Shown one piece after another: positions 45,544 through 53,178 of a stretch of DNA of 55,668 bases (positions within the stretch are counted from its first letter, which is position 1; the number at the start of each line of letters is the position of its first letter). The DNA comes from an uncultured Clostridia bacterium (GTDB lineage Bacteria > Bacillota > Clostridia > Christensenellales > UBA1242). Under the pieces are notes generated by a model. That model did not search any database. It saw only the letters and a program-made list of their open reading frames with translations, and was not told where the DNA came from. The position numbers and the translations under genes are program-made. Location: NCBI GenBank assembly GCA_944377305.1, contig CALWEL010000010.1:1-55668 (forward strand). Direction: 5' to 3'.

Positions 45544-46851
45544 ATGATGACTTGTAAAGAGATAGTTAAAAATTTAGATGCATTTATCATAGGGCAAGCG
45601 AAAGCTAAACGCGCTGTTGCAATTGCATTACGCAATAGGTATAGAAGAAGCAGACTTCCAAAGGAATTGAAAGAAGAGATCACTCCTAAAAATATTATTT
45701 TGAAGGGACCTACTGGCGTTGGTAAAACGGAGATTGCGAGAAGACTTGCGAAACTTGTAAATGCTCCTTTTGTGAAAGTTGAAGCTACAAAATACACCGA
45801 AGTTGGATATGTTGGACGTGATGTAGAAAGTATGATTCGTGATCTTGTTGAGGCTTCGGTTAGAATTGTTCGTCAAGAACAAAGAGAAAAGATTAAAGAT
45901 AAAGCATCTATTATAGTGGACAAAAAGATCACTGACATTTTGTATCCATTGAAAAAATCTAACAAACCAGAAGATATTGATACGGAAAAATTTAGAGAAA
46001 AATTCTATGAAGATTACAAAAAGGGAATATATGATCAAGATGTCATAGACATAGACGTGAAAGAGCAACCTAAACAAATCAATTTGTTAGACGGTGGTGG
46101 CGGTGAGATCAATATAGGTCAAATAATGGGAGGAATGTTCAAAGTAGCTAGAAAAGTGAAAAAAATGACTGTGGAGCGAGCAAAAGAAATATTACTTGAA
46201 GAAGAATGCGAAAAGCTCATCGATCCCGACTCAATAAATAAAGAAGCTATATACAGAGCAGAGCAAGAGGGTATTATATTTATTGATGAAATAGACAAAA
46301 TTGCAGCGAAGAAAAACAATGGGCAGGATGTATCACGTGAAGGCGTGCAAAGAGATATTTTGCCTATTGTTGAAGGAAGTGTAGTCAATACTAAATATGG
46401 CGTAGTTCACACCGATTATATACTTTTTATTGCTGCAGGAGCATTCCATATATCTAGTGTTAGTGACCTGATACCAGAACTGCAAGGACGCTTTCCTATT
46501 CAAGTAGAATTAGACAGTTTAGACAAGGAAGATTTTAAGAAGATTTTAACAATACCTCAAAATGCAATCACCACTCAGTATCAAGAATTGCTTAAGATTG
46601 ATAATGTCGATTTAGAATTTACAGATGACGCTATTGATGCCATAGCAGAATTAGCAAAAGACGAAAATGATACTAATGAAAACATAGGGGCAAGAAGGTT
46701 GCAGACAATAATGGAGTTATTGCTTGAAGATATATCATTCAATGCTAGCGAAGATAATCCTATGGTAAAAGTGAAAATTGATAAATCATTTGTGTTGAAT
46801 AGTATGAAAGAACTTATTCATACTCACGATTTTAAAAAATATGTTTTATAG
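45544..46851 (+). CDS. hslU: ATP-dependent protease ATPase subunit HslU (ClpY)
   Basis: AAA unfoldase partner of HslV. The 435-residue protein has AFIIGQAKAKRAVAIALRNRYRR, Walker A GPTGVGKTE (55-63), KVEATKYTEVGYVGRDVESMI (the pore and family block), an inserted I domain (about 110-225), Walker B IIFIDEIDKIA (about 239-249) and the C-terminal sensor 2 in NIGARRLQTIME. The C-terminal DFKKYVL resembles the tail that docks on HslV. codY, the usual next gene, is absent; a ThiF-type gene overlaps instead by 11 bases. Confidence 0.96.
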   Translation: MMTCKEIVKNLDAFIIGQAKAKRAVAIALRNRYRRSRLPKELKEEITPKNIILKGPTGVGKTEIARRLAKLVNAPFVKVEATKYTEVGYVGRDVESMIRDLVEASVRIVRQEQREKIKDKASIIVDKKITDILYPLKKSNKPEDIDTEKFREKFYEDYKKGIYDQDVIDIDVKEQPKQINLLDGGGGEINIGQIMGGMFKVARKVKKMTVERAKEILLEEECEKLIDPDSINKEAIYRAEQEGIIFIDEIDKIAAKKNNGQDVSREGVQRDILPIVEGSVVNTKYGVVHTDYILFIAAGAFHISSVSDLIPELQGRFPIQVELDSLDKEDFKKILTIPQNAITTQYQELLKIDNVDLEFTDDAIDAIAELAKDENDTNENIGARRLQTIMELLLEDISFNASEDNPMVKVKIDKSFVLNSMKELIHTHDFKKYVL

Positions 46852-47548
46852 TAAAAATGACATTGAATATCTTGACAGATTTTTGCAAGTCTTGGATGAA
46901 GAGCAAATCAAGAAACTTTTTTCTGCCCGTGTTATAATATTTGGTGTTGGTGGAGTTGGTAGTGCACTTGCGCAATTTCTGGTGCGCTCTGGAATCCAAA
47001 ATTTAGACTTGGTGGATTTTGATAGAATAGATATAACCAATTTGAATAGACAACTTTTAGCATTTCGTTCAAATGTTGGTCAGATCAAAGTAGAAGTACT
47101 GAAAAAACAACTACTAGATATCAATCCAAATTTAAGAATAGATATATATCCGATTAAATTATCTGAAGATAATATTGATAAATTTAGCTTAAACAAATAT
47201 GATATTATTTTAGATTGTATTGATGATGTAAAGGCAAAAAAAATTCTAATAAAATATGCGTATGAAAATAACATATATATTATATCCGCTATGGGAGCAG
47301 GGAAAAGATATCTTGAATATCCTCAATTTGAGATCTCGGATATTAAAAAGACTTTGTATGATCCATTAGCAAAAGTGATTAGGAAATTTTGTAGTTCTGA
47401 ACGCATAAATAAACTAGATGTTTGTTATACTAAACAAAAAGCATCTGAAATTGATTGCCAAAATATTTTGAGTGTGGTATACTATCCTGTGAATATGGCA
47501 ACAGTCATTTGTGCTAAAGTAATCAATAAATTGATTGCTAAAAATTAA
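46841..47548 (+). CDS. ThiF/E1-like adenylyltransferase, probably TcdA
   Basis: The 235-residue protein has the E1-like nucleotide-binding fold: IIFGVGGVGSALAQFLVRSG (about 32-51), LVDFDRIDITNLNRQ (about 55-69) and ILDCIDDVKAK. The size and an N-terminal DRFLQVL and C-terminal VCYTKQKA block fit TcdA (YgdL), which converts t6A37 to its cyclic form in tRNA. Other E1-like enzymes cannot be excluded. It overlaps hslU by 11 bases with no clear SD, so it is probably translated by coupling. Since mtaB is also in the window, both act on t6A-type tRNA. Confidence 0.82.
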   Translation: MFYSKNDIEYLDRFLQVLDEEQIKKLFSARVIIFGVGGVGSALAQFLVRSGIQNLDLVDFDRIDITNLNRQLLAFRSNVGQIKVEVLKKQLLDINPNLRIDIYPIKLSEDNIDKFSLNKYDIILDCIDDVKAKKILIKYAYENNIYIISAMGAGKRYLEYPQFEISDIKKTLYDPLAKVIRKFCSSERINKLDVCYTKQKASEIDCQNILSVVYYPVNMATVICAKVINKLIAKN

Positions 47549-47613
47549 TAATTTAATCAATGTGAAACAATACATTGAGATGTATAGATTAATTTAGGGG
47601 AGGATAATTATAT

Positions 47614-47940
47614 ATGGAAAGTATCAACGAAGAAAATTTTGATGATATCATTAATGGTGAAGACGTGACTTTGGTAGATTTTTCTGCCACTTGGTGTATG
47701 CCTTGTAGAATGTTGAAACCAATTTTGGAAAGAGTTGAAGACAAATTTGATGATGTTTACTTTTATAATTTAGATATTGATGAAAGTGAAAATATTGCCA
47801 AAAGATATCGAGTGTTCAGTGTACCTACGCTTGTCTGTTTTAGATCCGGTAAAAAACTAGATAGTATGGTAGGCTTAAATTCATTTGATGATGTAGTTGA
47901 ATTTGTGAAAAGATGCAAGGAAATGAAACTAGAAGATTAA
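47614..47940 (+). CDS. Thioredoxin-family protein with CMPC active site
   Basis: A 108-residue thioredoxin-fold disulfide reductant. The active site is FSATWCMPCRMLKPIL (Cys28, Cys31), where classical thioredoxin has CGPC; the middle Gly-to-Met change should alter redox potential. YNLDIDESENIAKRYRVFSVPTLVCF includes the conserved cis-Pro. There is no signal peptide, so it is cytoplasmic. GGGGAGGA precedes the ATG. It stands between the hslVU operon and the cysteine desulfurase gene. Confidence 0.92.
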   Translation: MESINEENFDDIINGEDVTLVDFSATWCMPCRMLKPILERVEDKFDDVYFYNLDIDESENIAKRYRVFSVPTLVCFRSGKKLDSMVGLNSFDDVVEFVKRCKEMKLED

Positions 47941-47946
47941 AAGTAT

Positions 47947-47990
47947 AGCGCAATAGGTAACCCGTATGGATTAATAAGCGCTTTCTTTTT
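47947..47990 (+). terminator. Possible terminator after the thioredoxin gene
   Basis: AGCGC (47947-47951) pairs with GCGCT (47978-47982) over a long loop, followed by TTCTTTTTT. The stem is short, so support is moderate. Confidence 0.4.
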
Positions 47991-48039
47991 TATATTGTTT
48001 AAATTTGCATATTGAAACATATTTTGAAACAATTTGGTA

Positions 48040-48068
48040 TTGACAAAATTTACATATTGTGATAAATT
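48040..48068 (+). promoter_or_regulatory. Promoter of the cysteine desulfurase operon
   Basis: TTGACA (48040-48045), 17 bases, TAAATT (48063-48068), followed by the start at 48086 with SD GGAGAT. No IscR- or CymR-like operator is recognised. Confidence 0.6.
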
Positions 48069-48085
48069 TATTATGGAGATAAATT

Positions 48086-49279
48086 ATGGAAAAGATTTAT
48101 TTGGACAATGCAGCAACAACTCCCGTAGGAGCGGAAGTGTTAAATGCAATGATTCCTGCTTTTAGTGAGGTTTTTGGTAATACCTCTTCTGTTCATTCTT
48201 TTGGAAGAATGGCGTCTGATTTGGTAGATCAAAGTAGAGATACAATTGCTGAATCGATCAATGCAAAATCAAGTGAAATTTATTTTACAGGAAGTGGAAG
48301 TGAAGCAAATACTTGGGCAATTATTGGACTTGCGACTGCAAATAGATTGCACGGAAATCACATAATCACTACTAAGATTGAACATCAATCTACATTAAAT
48401 GCTTGCAAGTATCTTGAGCAAAATGGTTATGAAGTGACATATCTTAATGTAGATAAAAATGGATATATTCGATTTACTGAACTTTTAAATTCAATCAAAT
48501 CAAATACGATTTTGGTGTCAATTATGGCTGCAAACAATGAAATTGGTACTATACAAAATTTGAAAGCCATCGCTCAAACAACTCATGAAAAAGGTGCCAT
48601 TTTCCATACTGATGCTGTTCAATTATATGGGAATATGGACATTGACGTTGAAAATATAGGTATAGATGCTATGACAATGTCCGCACATAAAATTTATGGA
48701 CCAAAAGGTGTAGGATGTTTATATCTTAGCAATAAATATCGAATTGATAATTTAATTTATGGTGGAAATCAAGAGAGAGGGAAGCGTGGTGGAACTACTA
48801 ACACTGCAGGTATTGTTGGATTTGCAAAAGCTGTCGAAATTGCTAGACAAAATATGCGTGCCAACAATCATAAATTAAAATTATTGAGCGAATATTTTAT
48901 CACTCAACTAACATCCACAATCGAAAATATTAATATCAATGCTAATATTAGACAGAAATTACCACAAATTGTATCAGTCACTTTTGTAGGTGTTGACGGC
49001 GAAAGTTTACTTACAAAACTTGATATGGCAGGTATTGCTGTTTCTACAGGAAGTGCTTGTACAAGCAATAGCCTATCAGTTTCACACGTTATGACAGCTA
49101 TTGGTCTAGATAATGACGATGCTCGCAGTACAATCAGATTCAGTTTTGGCAAAAACAATTCGTATGAAGAAATTGATTATACAATTTCTACATTAAAGCG
49201 CTGTGTTGAAGAGCTCCGTGCTTACTCGTCTACTTATGGAATGAAGACGAGAAAGAGAAAGGGGGATAGAAATGTATAG
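48086..49279 (+). CDS. Cysteine desulfurase (IscS/NifS family)
   Basis: PLP enzyme that removes sulfur from cysteine for Fe-S clusters and tRNA thiolation. The 397-residue protein starts IYLDNAATTPVGAEVL, has the PLP Lys in SAHKIYGPKGVG (Lys202) and the persulfide Cys in STGSACTSNSLSVSHV (Cys325), with the long catalytic loop of class I (IscS/NifS-like) enzymes. All catalytic residues are present. GGAGAT precedes the ATG. Its 3' end overlaps an IscU-like gene by eight bases. Confidence 0.93.
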   Translation: MEKIYLDNAATTPVGAEVLNAMIPAFSEVFGNTSSVHSFGRMASDLVDQSRDTIAESINAKSSEIYFTGSGSEANTWAIIGLATANRLHGNHIITTKIEHQSTLNACKYLEQNGYEVTYLNVDKNGYIRFTELLNSIKSNTILVSIMAANNEIGTIQNLKAIAQTTHEKGAIFHTDAVQLYGNMDIDVENIGIDAMTMSAHKIYGPKGVGCLYLSNKYRIDNLIYGGNQERGKRGGTTNTAGIVGFAKAVEIARQNMRANNHKLKLLSEYFITQLTSTIENININANIRQKLPQIVSVTFVGVDGESLLTKLDMAGIAVSTGSACTSNSLSVSHVMTAIGLDNDDARSTIRFSFGKNNSYEEIDYTISTLKRCVEELRAYSSTYGMKTRKRKGDRNV

Positions 49280-49658
49280 TAATGTTGTTCTTAATTTATT
49301 TAATAATCCTAAAAATGCAGGTAGAATATCAAAGCCTGATGGCATTGCAGATGTCTACAATGCAGATAAAACTGCACACATTGAATTTTCTCTTCGTATA
49401 GATGCTGGAATGATTATAGAATGTAAATTTAGAGCACAGGCGAATCCTTATATTACAGCCATTTGCTCTACAATGACCGAAATGGTACAAAATAAAATGA
49501 TAGAAATGTTGTTCCTTGATCCATATACTATTATGACAACTTTAGGAGATGAACAACCTATAGATATTAACTTCTGTATTGATTGTATGAAAATGGCTGT
49601 TCAGGATTATAAAGATAAACTTGAAAAAGAACGTAGATCAAAAGATAAAAACAATTAA
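49272..49658 (+). CDS. IscU/NifU-N-like protein lacking canonical cluster cysteines
   Basis: The 128-residue protein aligns by position with IscU: VVLNLFNNPKNAGRI at the start, then the segment that in IscU has the CGD ligand, here NADK (30-33), the segment with the second Cys, here AQANPYITAICS (55-66), and the third, here NFCIDCMKMAV (100-110). The first two ligand sites hold no Cys; Cys 51, 65, 102 and 105 lie nearby. It overlaps the desulfurase gene and has SD GGGGGAT, so it is a desulfurase partner, but classical cluster assembly is doubtful. The C-terminus is a charged helix. Confidence 0.7.
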   Translation: MYSNVVLNLFNNPKNAGRISKPDGIADVYNADKTAHIEFSLRIDAGMIIECKFRAQANPYITAICSTMTEMVQNKMIEMLFLDPYTIMTTLGDEQPIDINFCIDCMKMAVQDYKDKLEKERRSKDKNN

Positions 49659-49840
49659 CTCTATATTGTATAACACTTAAATATAAGACACCAAATATTG
49701 ATAGCACTTTCAATATTTTATTATTAGTATATATATTTGAAATCGAATTATAGACAATTCAGAGAAAATATTTCATATTATATTGACTATTTCTACATAA
49801 TTTCACAAATTTTGCAAAAAATATCTACGGGAGGAGTATT

Positions 49841-50020
49841 ATGAAGGAGTTAATCATAGGTATGGGTATAGGTTTCGTAATTGGTGCGATTGTTTGCAAG
49901 ACAAATAAACCTGTTGCTGACACAGTTGAAAAAGGTGTTGAAAAGGGTAAAGAAATTATTGAAGACATCAAAGAAGAAGTTAAAACTCAATCAAATAAAG
50001 CTAAAAGCAAAAATCAATAA
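49841..50020 (+). CDS. YtxH-like small membrane protein
   Basis: A 59-residue ORF with a strong SD (GGGAGGAG) eight bases before its ATG. The product starts with a glycine-rich membrane helix (LIIGMGIGFVIGAIVC) and continues as a charged amphipathic helix (VEKGVEKGKEIIEDIKEEV) with a Lys/Ser/Asn tail. This is the layout of YtxH-type proteins, which are membrane-anchored and of unclear, often stress-related, function. It stands alone between iscU and a terminator. Confidence 0.75.
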   Translation: MKELIIGMGIGFVIGAIVCKTNKPVADTVEKGVEKGKEIIEDIKEEVKTQSNKAKSKNQ

Positions 50021-50044
50021 ATTTAATCTTTAATAAATAAAAAG

Positions 50045-50101
50045 AAGTCATTTATCAAAGTAAATCGTTTAGAGATTATTTTAGATATATGACTTTTTTT
50101 T
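50045..50101 (+). terminator. Intrinsic terminator after the YtxH-like gene
   Basis: AAGTCATTTATC pairs with GATATATGACTT (one mismatch) over a 27-base loop and leads into eight T. The following 145 bases to the dehydrogenase stop hold nothing recognisable. Confidence 0.65.
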
Positions 50102-50246
50102 AAATTAACAATTTTTTCAATTGATTCAAATGAATATAAATTTTTATTAAAAATATTTTTTACTAAAAGATTATTTTATTTTGCCTGTATGTGTTCAACT
50201 TGATTTTAATTATGATCGTAATTTACCTTCTCTAAAAATATGATTT

Positions 50247-51230
50247 TTATCTCTTCTTTGGTTCTTTTTCATCTACATTAATTAGTGCTACTAGACGGCC
50301 TTTTATATTGTGTGATTTTAACATTTCCAAACCTTTATCAATTTTTTCAAATGGTATAGTTGTAATTTCTGGATTCAATTTTCCAGACTCAAAAAAACTA
50401 TAAACACCTTTGATATCATCTGGTGTACCACCATTGCTACCTTTTAATGTGATTTGTTTTGTGATCATTAGGTATGTGTCAATATTTGATGTCAGTTTCA
50501 TCATACCTACAATAACAACTGTTCCTTTGAAACCTACAGCTTTAATTGCATCGCTTGTAGTTTTGCCAGTGCCAGCAAAATCGACGATCAATTCTGGTGA
50601 AATTTTCTCCAATTCAGATACTTTTGAATAAACCGATATACAACCAAAAGATTTTGCCAAATCTCTAGAATCTTTCTTTATATCAACAGCATATACTTTA
50701 CAACCTTTGGCAATTGCCATCTGAACCGCAAATTGACCAAGTCCACCTATGCCTATAATTCCAACTTTCATTCCGCGTTTAGCTTTTCCTATGGTGAATA
50801 ATGCGTGATATGAAGTCATACCCGCATCTGTTGCTGATGCACCTTGTACAAAGTTGACTTTGTCAGGTAAAGGAACACATTGAACTGCGGGCACAGCTAA
50901 TTTAGTAGCATATCCTCCATCTCGCACATAACCAATAGCATCTAATGGATTATCTGGATGCTGTGGAGATACTCCAACACGATCACCAATTTTTAAATTT
51001 TTTACTTTTTTGCCAACTTTTGAAACAATTCCTGCACACTCGTGACCAAAAATAACTGGGGCAGCAGTAATTAAATTCATCCAAGAAGGATCTTCTAATG
51101 CGGCGACATCTGAATGACATAAACCTGCAGCTTTAATGTCTAATATCACTTCATCATCTTTGGGTATAGGATCATCCTTTTCAATTAGTTTGGGTGCTAC
51201 ACCAGTTTTTGTAAATAACCATCCTTTCAT
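50247..51230 (-). CDS. Zinc-type alcohol dehydrogenase family protein
   Basis: A 327-residue medium-chain dehydrogenase that uses NAD(P)H. It has the catalytic-zinc ligands Cys38 in AAGLCHSD and His63-Glu64 in FGHECAGIV, a groES-like N-terminal domain and a Rossmann domain with IGIGGLGQFAVQMA. The four-Cys structural-zinc lobe of classical ADH (C-x2-C-x2-C-x7-C near residue 90-110) is missing; the region reads PQHPDNPLDAIGYVRDGG instead. The substrate is unknown. The start at 51230 follows GGAGAAAGT. It is monocistronic on the minus strand. No clear terminator was found. Confidence 0.88.
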   Translation of the reverse strand: MKGWLFTKTGVAPKLIEKDDPIPKDDEVILDIKAAGLCHSDVAALEDPSWMNLITAAPVIFGHECAGIVSKVGKKVKNLKIGDRVGVSPQHPDNPLDAIGYVRDGGYATKLAVPAVQCVPLPDKVNFVQGASATDAGMTSYHALFTIGKAKRGMKVGIIGIGGLGQFAVQMAIAKGCKVYAVDIKKDSRDLAKSFGCISVYSKVSELEKISPELIVDFAGTGKTTSDAIKAVGFKGTVVIVGMMKLTSNIDTYLMITKQITLKGSNGGTPDDIKGVYSFFESGKLNPEITTIPFEKIDKGLEMLKSHNIKGRLVALINVDEKEPKKR

Positions 51231-51423
51231 ACTTTCTCCTTTAATCAAAAATTTCAAATAAGCTTGACATAATCGTTTTAGCTATGTTGAAATTTTATTT
51301 ATAATCATTATTACAAAATTTTTGAGATAAGTCAAATGTTAATAATAACTATATTGATTTATAATTATTAATGTGAAAAAATTATCTCATAAAAAATATG
51401 AAATATTTATAAATAAAAATCTT

Positions 51424-51499
51424 TGGAGCTACTGGGCGGACTCGAACCGCCGACCTGCTGATTACGAATCAGCTGCTCTACCGACTGAGCCACAGTAGC
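51424..51499 (-). tRNA. tRNA-Thr (anticodon CGU), CCA encoded
   Basis: Minus strand: acceptor GCTACTG/CAGTAGC, D arm GCTCAGTCGGTAGAGC, anticodon loop TTCGTAA within GCTGA/TCAGC, T arm GGCGG-TTCGAGT-CCGCC, discriminator T and CCA. Anticodon CGU reads ACG (Thr). Full cloverleaf, 76 nt with CCA. Confidence 0.93.
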
Positions 51500-51825
51500 A
51501 TATTGAAAGAGTTGTATAGGATATAGCGAAGGTCTAACTAATGTTGTTAAATAGGACTAAAATTGGTTTTAATATGTCTATTATAATAATTGAAATATCT
51601 TTGTGTCCAAATCAATATGTAAAAGACAAATTATAAGGCAAATTAAAAATGAATTAATTTCCTATTTTAGTATAATTAGTTGACTAGCAATAATATGATT
51701 AGTTTAAATAATTGCTAGACACTTTGATATAATAGCATATATTTTTAATTTTTTCAATGATTTTCACTTATTTTTTTATTTTTAAATAGTTGCAAATATA
51801 AATTCTTTTTGATATTATTATATAA
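51500..51825 (+). other. Intergenic region between tRNA-Thr and the PLD-like gene
   Basis: It must hold the minus-strand promoter of tRNA-Thr near its left end (TATA-rich sequence at about 51515-51530) and the plus-strand promoter at 51790-51818. Nothing else is recognised; composition is very AT-rich. Confidence 0.5.
51790..51818 (+). promoter_or_regulatory. Promoter of the PLD-like gene, predicted leaderless
   Basis: TTGCAA (51790-51795), 17 bases, TATTAT (51813-51818). The ATG at 51826 lies seven bases after the -10 box and no SD precedes it. Confidence 0.6.
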
Positions 51826-53166
51826 ATGTTGGCATTACAGATTATTACAGTTGTATTTTTAATATTATCATATATCATTATGACATCCATAATGATCATT
51901 TTTGAACGTGATAAGCCTAGGAATTTAATAATTTGGTCAATTTTATTTTTATTTACAAGCATAATTGGATATTGTATATATATATTTTCAAGATCAATTT
52001 TTTATAAAAAGAAAAAATCGTTATCGCTCAAGCAACGAGAAGATGAAGTTTATTTATCTTTGATACAAAATGATGTTGTCAATAATGATGTCAGTACGAA
52101 TGAAGAATTATATCAATTCAACAAAATGGCATACAATGCAAAATTGACGGTTAATAATGCATATAGAATATTTGATAAATATTGCGAATTGAAGTCGGAC
52201 TTATTGAACGAAATTGATGAAGCCAAAGATTATATCATTTTTGAAGTAACAAAAGTAAATAAATATGATTTCTCTGACATACTGCAAGCCTTAATTGAGC
52301 GAGCTAGAGGAGGAGTGAAAATCAAATTTATTTATGATAGTCTAATTAGTAATAAGATATTAAAAAAATTGCGAGACAATAATATTAAAGTACATAGATT
52401 TAGCAAACATAATACTATTGGTAAAGTATATGCAAACAAGCGTAATTTAATATCTATCGACGGAAAGTTATGTTATATTTGCAATTTGGACGTGAAGAAT
52501 AATCAATTGGCTGACAAATATGATATTGCTGATACTTTTATTAAATTCAGTGGAGACATTGTTCAAGAGATGAATATATCAGCGCATCAAGACGCGATTT
52601 TTGCGGGTAATAAATTTATAGAATTTAAAAATCCAGAAACAGAAAAAATATACAACAATACAAAAATGATGTATGTAGCAAACGAATATAGCAAAGATAT
52701 TGAATTGCTAATTATCGACGCTATCTGTCTAGCAAAGGAATCAATACAATTACAATTAGAAGAGTTTATCCCTACCGAAAGTATATTGTCGTTGCTTAGA
52801 TTTGCGATAAATTCAAATATAGATGTTAGATTAATGGTTCCACTGAAAACGAATAGACATAGCAAATATTTTGCGTCTCGTGCTTATGCAAAACAATTAG
52901 CTTTGATAGGTGCAAATGTATATTTATATGATGGCTTTATTCGTTTCAATGCCATCACAATTGATTCAAAATATTCGTTGTTTGGTTCATTTATTTTAGA
53001 TCGAGAGCATCTTAGCACGGGGGTGCAAAATATTGTTATAATAGAGGATAAACTAGCGGTTGATCATTTCATTTCAAAATTTGATGAAGATATTAATAAT
53101 AGCTATCGCATTAGCAATGCAAAATATATGCTTTTGCGTGAAAAGTTTTTCAAAAACTTTGTATGA
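51826..53166 (+). CDS. Cardiolipin synthase-like PLD-family membrane protein, both HKD motifs degenerate
   Basis: The 446-residue protein has two N-terminal membrane segments (about 3-25 and 34-56, the PLDc_N layout with RDKPRNLIIWSILFLF), then two PLD-type domains like those of cardiolipin synthase: AKDYIIFEVTKV and RGGVKIKFIYD in the first, ESILSLLRFAINSNIDVRLMVP in the second. HKD motif 1 (H-x-K-x4-D) reads KRNLISID (205-212) and motif 2 reads RFNAITID (373-380): in both, His is a basic residue, Lys is Asn and only Asp remains. Catalysis by the PLD mechanism is therefore unlikely. It is followed at 12 bases by the endonuclease IV-like gene. Confidence 0.88.
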   Translation: MLALQIITVVFLILSYIIMTSIMIIFERDKPRNLIIWSILFLFTSIIGYCIYIFSRSIFYKKKKSLSLKQREDEVYLSLIQNDVVNNDVSTNEELYQFNKMAYNAKLTVNNAYRIFDKYCELKSDLLNEIDEAKDYIIFEVTKVNKYDFSDILQALIERARGGVKIKFIYDSLISNKILKKLRDNNIKVHRFSKHNTIGKVYANKRNLISIDGKLCYICNLDVKNNQLADKYDIADTFIKFSGDIVQEMNISAHQDAIFAGNKFIEFKNPETEKIYNNTKMMYVANEYSKDIELLIIDAICLAKESIQLQLEEFIPTESILSLLRFAINSNIDVRLMVPLKTNRHSKYFASRAYAKQLALIGANVYLYDGFIRFNAITIDSKYSLFGSFILDREHLSTGVQNIVIIEDKLAVDHFISKFDEDINNSYRISNAKYMLLREKFFKNFV

Positions 53167-53178
53167 TTGGAGATAATT

